The notes beneath the pieces were generated by a model, which was given only the letters and a program-made list of their open reading frames with translations, did no database searches and was not told the origin of the DNA. Made by a program: the position numbers and the translations under genes. From Elusimicrobiaceae bacterium (GTDB lineage: Bacteria; Elusimicrobiota; Elusimicrobia; Elusimicrobiales; Elusimicrobiaceae): 64,000 bases of DNA. The first letter of the stretch is position 1. The number at the start of each line of letters is the position of its first letter. Shown piece after piece: positions 33,600-42,404 of the stretch. Where the stretch lies: positions 1 to 64,000 of the forward strand of contig JAFXOI010000023.1 in the NCBI GenBank assembly GCA_017528825.1, in the 5' to 3' direction.

Positions 33600-35820
33600 T
33601 AAGGAAGAGGAAAAGGCTGCTAAAAAGAAGCCGGCCGCCAAAAAACCGGCTACTAAGAAAACAGCTGTCAAAAAAGAATCTACGGTTAAAAAGACTACCG
33701 TTAAAAAAACGGCGGCTGAAAAACCGGCTAAAAAAGAGGCGGACAAGAAACCTGCCGTTAAAAAGGTAGCTGTCAAAAAAACGACCGCGCCCAAAACGAT
33801 TCCCGCCAAAGAACAATCAAAGCCCGTGGAAACAAAGCCGGCTCCGGTAGAGAAACCTGTTGCGCCCAAACCGCAACCTAAACCGGTAGAAACTCCGGCA
33901 GTCAAACCGGCCGCACCTACTCCGGCTCCACAACCGGCTCCTGTTCAAAAGCCTGCTCCGGTTCAGAAACCGGCTCCGGTACAGCAACCTATTGCGCCAA
34001 AGCCGCAACCTAAACCTCAGCCTAAACAAGAGGAACCGGCCAAGCCTCAAGGTAAAGTGGTCCGCTTAATCGGTACGGAAACCGTAAAAGATTTAGCGGA
34101 AAAAATGAATTTTAAGATTAATGACTTCATCAAAAAGTTAATGATGATGGGCGTGTTCGCCACCATTAATCAACGCTTGGAAAAAGATATGGTGGAACTC
34201 ATCTGCTCCGAATGTGGTTTTTCCATTGAAACCGCCGAAGCGGAACTGGACGAAGAAACCGTCAACATTATGGAAGCGAAAGATGATCCGGCCAGCTTGA
34301 AACCGCGCAGTGCCGTCATTACCATCATGGGTCACGTAGACCACGGTAAGACCTCTCTGTTAGACGCCATTCGCAGTTCTAACGTCGTCGCGGGAGAGGC
34401 AGGTGCCATTACACAACATATCGGTGCCTATCGCGTCCGCACTCCAAACGGCGAGTTGACCTTTTTAGACACACCGGGACACGAAGCCTTTACCGCTATG
34501 CGTGCCCGCGGAGCTCAAGCAACCGATATTGTGGTACTAGTCGTGTCTGCGACTGACGGCATTATGCCGCAAACTATAGAAGCTATGGAACATGCCAAAG
34601 CCGCCGGTGCACCCATTATTGTGGCCGTCAATAAAATTGATTTGCCGGGTGCCAATGTGGACCGTGTCAAACAAGATTTGGCTGCCCGTGGACTGGTGCC
34701 GGAAGAATGGCAAGGAAATACCATTTTCGTCGAAATTTCTGCTAAGAAAAAAATCAACATTGATAAACTGCTGGAAATGATTTCTTTGCAGGCAGAAATG
34801 ATGGAGCTCAAAGCCAATCCGGATCGATTGGGTGTCGGGGTTATTTTGGAAGCTAAACGCGATAATAAACGCGGTGTCGTGGCTACGGTACTTGTACAAA
34901 AAGGTACCATGAAAGTGGGAGACCCGTTTATCGTGGGTACCAGCTATGGCCGCATCCGCGCATTAGTAGACGAAAACGGCGGACGATATCAAAAAATCGG
35001 CCCCAGTGTGCCGGCTGAAGTATTTGGTATTAACGGTGAGCCGCCACAAGTGGGTGACACCCTCTACATTATGGAGAGCGAAAAAGAAGCTCGCTTTGCC
35101 GCTGAGAAACGCAAATTAGCCCAAAAAGAAGACATCAATGCCCGCCGTGCCAAACAAGTATCATTGTTGAATTTGAAAAAAGATGAAAACGATGAAAACA
35201 CGGTCAAACGTTTGCCGATTGTGCTCAAAGCAGATGTGCAAGGTTCTATCGAGGCTATTAAGGACGCGCTGTTGCGCATTCCGTCGGATGAGGTGGAGCT
35301 CGACATCATTTTATCGGCACCGGGCAATGTAAACGAGTCAGACATTCTGCTGGCTAAGGCCAGTAATGCTGTGGTGATTTGTTTCCATGTTGACGTGGAA
35401 CATAAGGCCGAAGAAGAAGCTGAGCGCGAAGGCATTGAAATCCGCAAATACACGATTATCTTTGAACTCTTAGAAGATATCAAAGCCGCCATGGAAGGTT
35501 TGCTTGAACCGGATGTGGTGGAAGTATCTTTAGGAAAAGCCACCATTAAAAAGGTCATGCGCTTAAGCTCCGGCATTATTTCCGGCTCTTTAGTAGAAGA
35601 AGGGAAAATGGTACGCGGCGGCGAAGTAAAAGTGCTGCGCAACGGAGAAGAAGTAGGCCATGGTAAAATCGGTGGGCTCAAACGCTTCAAAGACGACGTC
35701 AAAGAAGTGGAAAAGGGCTTTGAATGCGGTATTTTAGTCGAGGGCTTCAAAGCTGTACAAGAGGGCGATATCATTGAGTGCATTAAGCATGAAAATGTCA
35801 CCCGCCGCATTAAAATGTAA
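33583..35820 (+). CDS. infB: Translation initiation factor IF-2
   Basis: The 745-residue GTPase positions initiator tRNA on the ribosome. The N-terminal 150 residues are a Lys/Ala/Pro-rich low-complexity tail. The G domain starts with GHVDHGKTS (residue 250) and has DTPGHEAF and NKID, followed by the usual domains II-IV. The start at 33583 is chosen because an AGGAG lies seven bases before it; the ATG at 33577 is only one base from the same site. It overlaps nusA by 17 bases. A second, synonymously diverged copy of its last 28 codons lies downstream of its terminator. Confidence 0.97.
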   Translation: MTKPTNKEEEKAAKKKPAAKKPATKKTAVKKESTVKKTTVKKTAAEKPAKKEADKKPAVKKVAVKKTTAPKTIPAKEQSKPVETKPAPVEKPVAPKPQPKPVETPAVKPAAPTPAPQPAPVQKPAPVQKPAPVQQPIAPKPQPKPQPKQEEPAKPQGKVVRLIGTETVKDLAEKMNFKINDFIKKLMMMGVFATINQRLEKDMVELICSECGFSIETAEAELDEETVNIMEAKDDPASLKPRSAVITIMGHVDHGKTSLLDAIRSSNVVAGEAGAITQHIGAYRVRTPNGELTFLDTPGHEAFTAMRARGAQATDIVVLVVSATDGIMPQTIEAMEHAKAAGAPIIVAVNKIDLPGANVDRVKQDLAARGLVPEEWQGNTIFVEISAKKKINIDKLLEMISLQAEMMELKANPDRLGVGVILEAKRDNKRGVVATVLVQKGTMKVGDPFIVGTSYGRIRALVDENGGRYQKIGPSVPAEVFGINGEPPQVGDTLYIMESEKEARFAAEKRKLAQKEDINARRAKQVSLLNLKKDENDENTVKRLPIVLKADVQGSIEAIKDALLRIPSDEVELDIILSAPGNVNESDILLAKASNAVVICFHVDVEHKAEEEAEREGIEIRKYTIIFELLEDIKAAMEGLLEPDVVEVSLGKATIKKVMRLSSGIISGSLVEEGKMVRGGEVKVLRNGEEVGHGKIGGLKRFKDDVKEVEKGFECGILVEGFKAVQEGDIIECIKHENVTRRIKM

Positions 35821-35837
35821 GGTTTACAAACCCGCTG

Positions 35838-35867
35838 AAAACCCCGAAGCGTAAGCGACGGGGTTTT
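35838..35867 (+). terminator. Terminator directly after infB
   Basis: AAAACCCCG/CGGGGTTTT with an inner GC pair, 18 bases after the infB stop. Confidence 0.85.
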
Positions 35868-35881
35868 CTTATGCGCCCGAG

Positions 35882-35965
35882 GTAGAGGGCTTCAAAGCCG
35901 TACAAGAGGGCGATATCATTGAGTGCATCAAACACGAAAACGTTACCCGAAGAATTAAGATGTAA
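35882..35965 (+). pseudogene. Displaced second copy of the infB 3' end
   Basis: These 84 bases encode the same last 27 residues plus stop as infB 35737-35820 (from VEGFKAVQEG to RRIKM). They differ at 11 of 84 bases, all without changing the protein. There is no start codon or ribosome site, so it is not expressed as a gene. It is followed by its own terminator. The synonymous-only divergence shows that both copies evolved under selection before being joined, as expected if infB was partly replaced by recombination with a related strain and the old tail was left behind. Confidence 0.9.
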
Positions 35966-35982
35966 GAATTAGGACATCACAA

Positions 35983-36014
35983 AAAAACCCCGAGGCACGA
36001 ACCTCGGGGTTTTT
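35983..36014 (+). terminator. Second terminator, behind the infB tail copy
   Basis: AAAAACCCCGAGG/CCTCGGGGTTTTT with a six-base loop. Its place after the tail copy suggests it was the terminator of the original infB. Confidence 0.88.
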
Positions 36015-36041
36015 ACAATCTAATCTATCGAGTTTCTTGCC

Positions 36042-36070
36042 TTGATTTCCTACCGGAAAGTGATTATAAT
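36042..36070 (+). promoter_or_regulatory. Promoter of the DUF190 gene
   Basis: TTGATT (36042-36047), 17 bases, consensus TATAAT (36065-36070). Confidence 0.78.
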
Positions 36071-36129
36071 AAAAGTAGGAGCAACACGATTTTAAACACG
36101 TCCAAAAAGTTCTATACAAGGGGGCTGTT

Positions 36130-36483
36130 ATGCAACCGAAAAAACTCAAACAGTTACGCATTTTTGTCAGTAGTACCGACGTGGTGGACCATCATTTACT
36201 TTATGAAGGCATCATTCGCCGCGCCAAAAAATACGGCCTGGAAGGGGCCACCGCCATTAAAGGCCGCATGGGATATGGCATCAGCAGTGAACTGCATAAT
36301 GAACGCTTTTTTGAACTGATGGAAAAATTCCCTGTGGTGGTGGTGATGATTGATCAACCGGCAAAAATAGAAGGCTTTTTGAAAGAACTGCTTCCTTGGC
36401 TTGAATCGCAGCCGAAAGGATGTTTGGTCACCACACAAGATGTAGATGTGTATCTGGCTAAAAAGGGCGATTCCAAAAAATAA
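36130..36483 (+). CDS. DUF190 family (PII-like) protein
   Basis: The 117-residue protein matches the DUF190 family: LRIFVSSTDVVDHHLLYEGIIRRAKKYG, GATAIKGRMGYG and a final strand LVTTQDVDVYL. Members adopt a PII-like ferredoxin fold and are often found with CrcB-type fluoride exporters; no such gene is near. It has its own promoter and terminator and interrupts the common infB-rbfA order. A ligand-sensing role is inferred from the fold only. Confidence 0.82.
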   Translation: MQPKKLKQLRIFVSSTDVVDHHLLYEGIIRRAKKYGLEGATAIKGRMGYGISSELHNERFFELMEKFPVVVVMIDQPAKIEGFLKELLPWLESQPKGCLVTTQDVDVYLAKKGDSKK

Positions 36484-36487
36484 TTTT

Positions 36488-36510
36488 CCCCCCGCTTCGG
36501 CGGGGTTTTT
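36488..36510 (+). terminator. Terminator after the DUF190 gene
   Basis: CCCCGC-TTCG-GCGGGG with a stable TTCG tetraloop and five T. It ends only about 20 bases before the rbfA -10 box. Confidence 0.9.
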
Positions 36511-36530
36511 ATTGCCCTAGTCTAAAATGC

Positions 36531-36536
36531 TATAAT
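36531..36536 (+). promoter_or_regulatory. -10 box of a probable leaderless promoter for rbfA
   Basis: Consensus TATAAT preceded by TGC (extended -10) ends six bases before the rbfA ATG; there is no ribosome site. Confidence 0.65.
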
Positions 36537-36542
36537 GACTGT

Positions 36543-36905
36543 ATGATAGACAGAATTAAACGTTTGGAAGCCCTGTTTTTACAGGAAATTAATACGCAGA
36601 TTACTAAAATGACTGCGGCGGGCAGTTTTGGCGGATTTGTCACCATTACGGCGGTACGCGTGACCAAAGATTTGGCTACCGCAAAAGTATATTTCTCCGT
36701 CTTTGGAAGTCCGGAAGATAAAAAGAAAACGCAAGAACAATTGTCTCTTTTGCGTAAAGAATTAGGGGGCTTGTTACGCCACCGTTTGCATCTAAAACGA
36801 ATTCCGTCTTTCAGCTTTGAATACGATGACACGCCTGAACAGGCCAGTCGGGTAGAAAGCATTTTTAGAATCATTGAAAAAGAGAAAGAGCAAGACCATG
36901 AATAG
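36543..36905 (+). CDS. rbfA: Ribosome-binding factor A
   Basis: The 120-residue single KH-like-domain protein has the RbfA pattern: DRIKRLEALFLQEINTQI at the start, VTITAVRVTKDLATAKVYFSVFG in the middle and LRHRLHLKRIPSFSFEYDDTPEQASRVESI at the end (shown by parts). It matures the 5' end of 16S rRNA. Its ATG lies six bases after a consensus -10 box, so its mRNA is probably leaderless. It overlaps the nrnA start by eight bases. Confidence 0.95.
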   Translation: MIDRIKRLEALFLQEINTQITKMTAAGSFGGFVTITAVRVTKDLATAKVYFSVFGSPEDKKKTQEQLSLLRKELGGLLRHRLHLKRIPSFSFEYDDTPEQASRVESIFRIIEKEKEQDHE

Positions 36906-37890
36906 CGAAAAATCATTTGAGCAGGTATGGAAGGCTATTTTGGAAGGGCAGAACTTCTTCGTCGCCGGACACTTAAATCCGGACGGAGATTCTTTGGGTT
37001 GTACGCTGACGGTATGCTCTTTATTAGAGCGCTTGGGTAAAACGGCCTATGCCTATGCTTCCCCCGCCATTGGAACCGATTTGTTATTCTTGCCCGGACT
37101 AGAAAAAATTCACTTAAGCGAACTTCCGCAAAAACCTCAATTTGATACTGTTATTTTACTGGAATGTTCGGATCGTAAACGCGGCGGTGATTTGGAAAGT
37201 GTATTAAAAAATGCCAAAACCTTAATTAACATTGACCATCACTTGGTCAGTGATGCTTACGGCCACGTCAATCATATTGATTCCACGGCTTCGTCGACTG
37301 CGGAAATTATTTTTCAACTCTTTGAAGCATCCCCGGACAATTTATTACCTACGCCGGAAGAGGCCACTTGTCTTTATACCGGTCTGGTTACCGATACCGG
37401 CCGCTTTTTGCATACAAACACTACCGCAGAAGCATTGCGTGTGGCATCGGCTTTGGTGGCACTGGGAGCCGATGTAAATAAAATCAATCAAGTTATTTAC
37501 TTTACCAAATCTTACACCGAACTCAAATTATTGGGCCGCGCGTTGGAAAAAATGCAATTGCGGTTTCAAAAGAAATACAGTGAAATTGTACTCACGCTGG
37601 CTGATTTTGAACCACTCAATGCAGTTCCTTCCCAAACACAAGGAATTGTGAGCCAGCCCACGATGATTCCGGGCGTAGAAGTATCTGCCTTGATTAAAGA
37701 AGAGCCGGATAAAGTATCCGTTAATTTACGCTCTCGCAATAAAATCGACGTCAGTGCCATTGCCCAAAAGTTCGGCGGCGGCGGCCATGCTCGTGCGGCC
37801 GGCTTCAAAATAATTGGCAAACCGGTCCAAGTTGTAGCCGATGAACTGGCAAAAGTCGTGCAAGAAATTTTACTGTCTCATGGACAATAA
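36898..37890 (+). CDS. nrnA: DHH family phosphoesterase (NrnA-like)
   Basis: The 330-residue protein has the DHH motifs NPDGDSLG (near residue 28) and INIDHH, and the C-terminal DHHA1 motif GGGGHARAAGF. NrnA-type enzymes degrade oligoribonucleotides and dephosphorylate pAp. The start at 36898 fits the domain and overlaps the rbfA end; an upstream in-frame start would extend into rbfA. The rbfA-nrnA-truB order is common in bacteria. Confidence 0.92.
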   Translation: MNSEKSFEQVWKAILEGQNFFVAGHLNPDGDSLGCTLTVCSLLERLGKTAYAYASPAIGTDLLFLPGLEKIHLSELPQKPQFDTVILLECSDRKRGGDLESVLKNAKTLINIDHHLVSDAYGHVNHIDSTASSTAEIIFQLFEASPDNLLPTPEEATCLYTGLVTDTGRFLHTNTTAEALRVASALVALGADVNKINQVIYFTKSYTELKLLGRALEKMQLRFQKKYSEIVLTLADFEPLNAVPSQTQGIVSQPTMIPGVEVSALIKEEPDKVSVNLRSRNKIDVSAIAQKFGGGGHARAAGFKIIGKPVQVVADELAKVVQEILLSHGQ

Positions 37891-38602
37891 AACAGCCTCT
37901 ATATCCTCTGTTAAAAGTGGACTTTTACTGCTGGATAAACCCCAAAACTTTACTTCCAATGACATGGTGGCTATTGCGCGCCGTGTCTTGCGTACCAAAT
38001 GTATCGGTCACAGTGGAACTCTAGATCCTATGGCTACCGGTTTGCTGATTTTACTGGTGGAACGGCAAGCTACACGACTACAAAATCAATTTTTACAATT
38101 AGATAAGGTTTATCAAGCCACCTTAAAATTGGGCATAGATACGGATACTTGGGACGCACAAGGAACACCTCTAAATAGTGCCCCCATTCCTTCCATAAGT
38201 ATCGCTGATATTGAACAGACTGCACAGACACTTACCGGTACCGTGCGTCAACAAATCCCCCCTTTTAGCGCCAAGAAAATAAACGGCCAAAAAATGTATG
38301 ACCTGGCTCGGAACGGGCAACCCGTATCAGACCGCTACAATGAAATTAAAATTTTTTCTTGGCAAGATTTTATATGGGATGGAAAAGACCAGCTGTCCTT
38401 TACTTTGCATTGCTCGTGCGGTACCTATGTACGTTCTGTAGCGCGTATGTTGGCCCAAACCTTGGGAACGACCGGTCACTTGACGCAACTGCGACGGCTT
38501 AGCATCGGTCCTTTCCACGTGCAAAATTCTTTTGATGGCAGTAAATTAAAAACAGTTTCTCACGCAGAAATAGTACAATGGTTACAGGAGCCGCAGTTAT
38601 GA
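37880..38602 (+). CDS. truB: tRNA pseudouridine-55 synthase
   Basis: The 240-residue enzyme has SGLLLLDKPQNFTSND, the catalytic GTLDPMATGLL (Asp near residue 55) and the CSCGTYVRSVARML region, all typical of TruB. It makes pseudouridine 55 in tRNA. The start at 37880 lies inside the nrnA end (11-base overlap); a longer start at 37841 would overlap even more. Its end overlaps ribF by four bases. Confidence 0.95.
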   Translation: MDNKTASISSVKSGLLLLDKPQNFTSNDMVAIARRVLRTKCIGHSGTLDPMATGLLILLVERQATRLQNQFLQLDKVYQATLKLGIDTDTWDAQGTPLNSAPIPSISIADIEQTAQTLTGTVRQQIPPFSAKKINGQKMYDLARNGQPVSDRYNEIKIFSWQDFIWDGKDQLSFTLHCSCGTYVRSVARMLAQTLGTTGHLTQLRRLSIGPFHVQNSFDGSKLKTVSHAEIVQWLQEPQL

Positions 38603-39513
38603 GAGCCAAACACATTATAACCATCGGAACTTTTGACGGAGTACATTGGGGACACCGCGCTTTGTTTAATCGCTTAGAACAAGCGGCTATACGCTACCAA
38701 TTAAAACCCTTGGTACTTTATTTTCCTTATCCGCCCAAAACATTTTTATCCGATGCTCCGGCCATGACTGTGCTTTCTACCCCACCGGAAAAAAAATCTC
38801 TGCTAAAAAAATATTTATCCGGCATAACTTGTGAGGAGCTCAATTTCCAATTATATCGGGAGTATTCCCCAGAACAGTTTTTTAAGAAAGTATTATTGGA
38901 AAAATATCACTGCGCAGCCTTGCTGGCAGGGCCAGATTTCGCTTTCGGTAAAAACCGTCAAGGAAATGATACTTGGTTGGCCCACAAATGTGAGCAAGCC
39001 GGTATAAACTTTGAGATAATGCCATTTTATGATGGCCCTCACGGAGAAAAAATATCCTCTTCACTGATCCGCAAAACATTAGCATCAGGCGACATTTCCA
39101 CCGCAAGCGGACTATTAGGCCGTCCCTACACCGCAGAGGGAAGAATTATTACCGGACACAAACTTGGACGCCAATTAGGTTTCCCGACTGCTAATTTAGA
39201 TATTAATTTTTATAAATTATTGCCGCTGGGGGTTTATGCGGTCAAGGTTAAATTAGGCAAAAAAATATATCGCGGAGTGTGTAATATCGGTTTTCGCCCG
39301 ACCGTTAATACCCTTGCCACTCCTCTGACCGAAGTACATATTTTAGATTTTAATCAATCTATTTATGGTCGCCGCTTGGAAATCACATTTATAGACAAAA
39401 TCCGCGGCGAAGTAAAATTTGACGGATTAGAAGCCCTCAAAGCTCAATTAACCCGCGACAAACAAGCCGCCCAATCACTAATTCCGGACGCCTTATTAAA
39501 CGCCACGTATTAA
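38599..39513 (+). CDS. ribF: Bifunctional riboflavin kinase/FAD synthetase
   Basis: The 304-residue protein has an N-terminal FMN adenylyltransferase domain (GTFDGVHWGH, residues 10-19; SSSLIRKTL) and a C-terminal riboflavin kinase domain (LGRQLGFPTANLD). It makes FMN and FAD. The start at 38599 has an AGGAG site eight bases away and overlaps truB (ATGA). It is the last gene of the cluster; its stop overlaps the stop of the opposite NHL gene by four bases. Confidence 0.95.
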   Translation: MRAKHIITIGTFDGVHWGHRALFNRLEQAAIRYQLKPLVLYFPYPPKTFLSDAPAMTVLSTPPEKKSLLKKYLSGITCEELNFQLYREYSPEQFFKKVLLEKYHCAALLAGPDFAFGKNRQGNDTWLAHKCEQAGINFEIMPFYDGPHGEKISSSLIRKTLASGDISTASGLLGRPYTAEGRIITGHKLGRQLGFPTANLDINFYKLLPLGVYAVKVKLGKKIYRGVCNIGFRPTVNTLATPLTEVHILDFNQSIYGRRLEITFIDKIRGEVKFDGLEALKAQLTRDKQAAQSLIPDALLNATY

Positions 39514-40877
39514 GATCCTTTCTTCTCAGCGGCTTCTACCTGCGGTTTGTATAAAACATCATAATAACTACGATTATCTTGCGGTTCTGTAGCTGCTGCC
39601 GAATAGTCCGTATAAGTGGTGGGTACGTGAATAGTAGAAATTCCTTCCACCCGTCGGATTAGATTATTACCGGAATCGGTAATATACAACATATCCCGCG
39701 GCGTAATGGTTATCCCGCTGGGATAGGCCAGCTTGGCATCCCAAGCATTTATATCTTCCCCATTATAACCGCGCCGGCCGTTACCGACTACCGTTTCAAT
39801 GCGGGTTTGTCTGCGTTCAAAATCAATGCTAATACGGCGGATACGTTGATTGTCTGTATCGGACACATAAATACGTCCTTTACTGTCCATGGCCAGTCCT
39901 GTCGGATGATTAAATCGAGCATCTACACTCCGGCCGGTGTTATCCCCCATATAACCGCGTTTTCCGTCGCCAGCTATTGTAAAAATACGTTGACTGCGGT
40001 GTTCTACCACGCGAATTTTATTATTACCGGTATCAGAAATAAATAAATTTCCTTGCTTATCAAATGCAATATCCGTAGGATAGTATAATCGTGCATTGAC
40101 TGCCAGCCCCGAATCACCGGAATCGCCGGGTTCTCCATTTCCTACCACCGTAATCAGTTTACCGGTATTACGGTCAATTTTACGGATACGGTGGTTATCC
40201 GTGTCGGAAATATATAATTCTCCGGCTGGGCTGATTGCCACGGCCGAAGGTCCATTCAAACTGCTGGCAATTGCTTGAGCACCTTCCCCTTCATATCCAG
40301 CCCGGCCGTTACCGGCTACCGTGTAAATATAACCGCGCGGAATATGAAAAGAAGCCACTTCTTCGTCAGACATATCATCCGGCGTAGCAATTTGTGCAAA
40401 TGCCCAACGCTTCATAGGATCATTATCTTGCAAAACCATATCCGGATAATTTTTGAGCGTAATCATCCGAACGCGGTGATGGCCGGCATCAGCTACAAAC
40501 AAAAAGCCATGTTCTTCGTCTATGGCTAAGCCGGAAGGGCCTCTCAAAGAGGTCATGTCTGCATTGCCGCCATCACTAAAAAAATCAATCCGTCCATTAC
40601 CGGCAATCGTCTCAATATAGCCACTACGCGCATCTACCCGCCGAATGCGGTGATTATTTGTATCGGCAATATAAATGTTGTGAAAGCGGTCCACGGCTAT
40701 GCCGGACGGGTTAGCCAAACGTGCACGCAAGGCATCTTCTTTATCACCGGAGAATGCCCGTTTGCCCGGCATACCGGCTATATTTTTAATAAAACCTTTA
40801 CCGGCTAGCGGCACCGGTTGAGCATGGGATATAGTTAAAAAAGTAGTAATGATTAGTAGTGTAATTAATTTTTTCAT
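39510..40877 (-). CDS. Exported NHL-repeat protein
   Basis: The 455-residue protein (start at 40877, AAGGAG site) has a signal peptide (ending ISHA before QPVP) and about six NHL beta-propeller repeats. The repeats show the recurring forms PSGIAVD..GNIYIADTNNHRIRRV and IxTVAGNGRxGYxGE (shown by pattern). It should fold as a six-bladed propeller in the periplasm or on the surface. Such propellers bind proteins, carbohydrates or nucleic acids; the partner is unknown. It is transcribed alone, convergent with ribF. Confidence 0.88.
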   Translation of the reverse strand: MKKLITLLIITTFLTISHAQPVPLAGKGFIKNIAGMPGKRAFSGDKEDALRARLANPSGIAVDRFHNIYIADTNNHRIRRVDARSGYIETIAGNGRIDFFSDGGNADMTSLRGPSGLAIDEEHGFLFVADAGHHRVRMITLKNYPDMVLQDNDPMKRWAFAQIATPDDMSDEEVASFHIPRGYIYTVAGNGRAGYEGEGAQAIASSLNGPSAVAISPAGELYISDTDNHRIRKIDRNTGKLITVVGNGEPGDSGDSGLAVNARLYYPTDIAFDKQGNLFISDTGNNKIRVVEHRSQRIFTIAGDGKRGYMGDNTGRSVDARFNHPTGLAMDSKGRIYVSDTDNQRIRRISIDFERRQTRIETVVGNGRRGYNGEDINAWDAKLAYPSGITITPRDMLYITDSGNNLIRRVEGISTIHVPTTYTDYSAAATEPQDNRSYYDVLYKPQVEAAEKKGS

Positions 40878-40894
40878 ATTCGCTCCTTTATAAC

Positions 40895-40924
40895 ATCTTA
40901 ACAAAAAAAATTCCCTATCGCCAA
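40895..40924 (-). promoter_or_regulatory. Promoter of the NHL-repeat gene
   Basis: On the minus strand TTGGCG (40924-40919), 18 bases, TAAGAT (40900-40895), 18 bases before the ATG. Confidence 0.6.
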
Positions 40925-40990
40925 GTTTATCTGTAATTTGTTACAATAGAATAGAAGTCTTAGGCTTTACTTTTCAACACAGAGGAAACA

Positions 40991-42343
40991 ATGATTATAC
41001 TTTTCTTAAATTGCGGTAGTTCTTCCGTCAAGTATAGCGTGTACGATTGGGATAAAAAACGCAGCTTGGCAGCCGGTGGCGTAGAACGCATCGGTATTGC
41101 AGGTTCTTTTATCACACACGAACGCCCGGGTTATCCCCCCTATGAATTAAAACAAGATTGCAAAAATCATAAAGATGCCATCAACTTGGTAATCAATACG
41201 TTGACAAGCAAGGAACAAGGTGTCATCGAAAACATTAACATGATTGCCGCGGTAGGCCATCGTATCGTGCATGGCGGTAAATTTACTAAATCTGTAGTAG
41301 CTACTAAAGAAGTAGTCGATGAATTGAGAAACATCTCTGACTTAGCTCCTTTACACAATCCTGCCCATATCATGGGTATTGAAGCAGCTCAATCCATTTT
41401 ACCGGATGTCATGCACGTGTGTATCATGGACACCGCTTTCCATCAAACCATGCCGGATTATGCGTATATGTACGCTTTGCCGAGAGAATGGTACACGGAT
41501 TATTCCATGCGCCGCTTTGGTGCCCACGGCTCTTCCGTTTTATATTGTTCCCGTCGGGCGGCAGTATTGTTAGGCAAAGAAGTAGATGAAGTCAACAGTA
41601 TTGTATGCCACATCGGAAATGGGGCCAGTTGTACCGCTGTAAAAAATGGTCAATGTTATGATACCAGCATGGGTCTTACCCCGCTAGAAGGTTTAATTAT
41701 GGGTACCCGCAGCGGTGATATTGATCCTTCCATTTGTTTCCATATGATGAAGAAACTCAATATGGCGCCGGAAGAAATGTACCGCATTCTAAACCGTGAA
41801 AGTGGTGTGAAGGCCATTACGGGCGGACGTTTTGCAGATAGACGCGATATTGTCAATCATGCTCAAGAAGGCGACGAACTATGCAGGTTGGCCATTGCCA
41901 TGGAAAGCTACCGCATTAAGAAATATATCGGTTCTTACATGGCTGCACTGGGTCACGTAGATGCCATTGTGTTCACGGCCGGCGCCGGAGAAAGAAGCCC
42001 GTCTATCCGGGCCAAAGCGTTGGAAGGCCTTGAAAATTACGGCATCCGCATCGATTTAGAGAAAAACAAAGATGCGGTAACCAAAAATGCCGAAAGTTGC
42101 ATTTCCACGCCGGATTCTAAAGTAAAAGTATTTGTTATTCCGACGGATGAAGAAATTGTAGGTGTGCAAGACATTGTGGCACTCAAAGCCGGAACCTATG
42201 ACGTATATACCAAATTCCGTTATATTTTCCAGGAAAAAGACTACCGCAACAGCTTGCGTGATGAAGCGTTTATGGAAGAGGTTAAGAAAAAACCGTTCTT
42301 GTTAAACGCTGCTGTTAATTTGCCGGAAGGTATGAAGAAGTGA
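40991..42343 (+). CDS. ackA: Acetate kinase
   Basis: The enzyme converts acetyl phosphate and ADP to acetate and ATP, the ATP-yielding end of acetate fermentation. Family motifs are FLNCGSSSVKY (residues 5-15), GHRIVHGG, TAFHQTMP, HIGNGAS and GLIMGTRSGDIDP. At 450 residues it is about 50 longer than usual; the extra part is a charged C-terminal tail after the normal IPTDEE-IVG end. An AGAGGA site precedes the ATG. pta is not adjacent. Confidence 0.96.
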   Translation: MIILFLNCGSSSVKYSVYDWDKKRSLAAGGVERIGIAGSFITHERPGYPPYELKQDCKNHKDAINLVINTLTSKEQGVIENINMIAAVGHRIVHGGKFTKSVVATKEVVDELRNISDLAPLHNPAHIMGIEAAQSILPDVMHVCIMDTAFHQTMPDYAYMYALPREWYTDYSMRRFGAHGSSVLYCSRRAAVLLGKEVDEVNSIVCHIGNGASCTAVKNGQCYDTSMGLTPLEGLIMGTRSGDIDPSICFHMMKKLNMAPEEMYRILNRESGVKAITGGRFADRRDIVNHAQEGDELCRLAIAMESYRIKKYIGSYMAALGHVDAIVFTAGAGERSPSIRAKALEGLENYGIRIDLEKNKDAVTKNAESCISTPDSKVKVFVIPTDEEIVGVQDIVALKAGTYDVYTKFRYIFQEKDYRNSLRDEAFMEEVKKKPFLLNAAVNLPEGMKK

Positions 42344-42348
42344 TTTTT

Positions 42349-42380
42349 CCCCCGCGTGTCATTTTGGCCGCGGGGTTTTT
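42349..42380 (+). terminator. Terminator after ackA
   Basis: CCCCGCG/CGCGGGG (42350-42356 and 42369-42375) followed by six T. Confidence 0.88.
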
Positions 42381-42404
42381 TATAAAACCCAATGGAGGAA
42401 AAAA

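Noticed and set aside
33504-33905. Gly/Phe-rich minus-strand frames opposite the infB N-terminus
   Set aside because: They are mirror readings of the Lys/Ala/Pro-rich infB tail.
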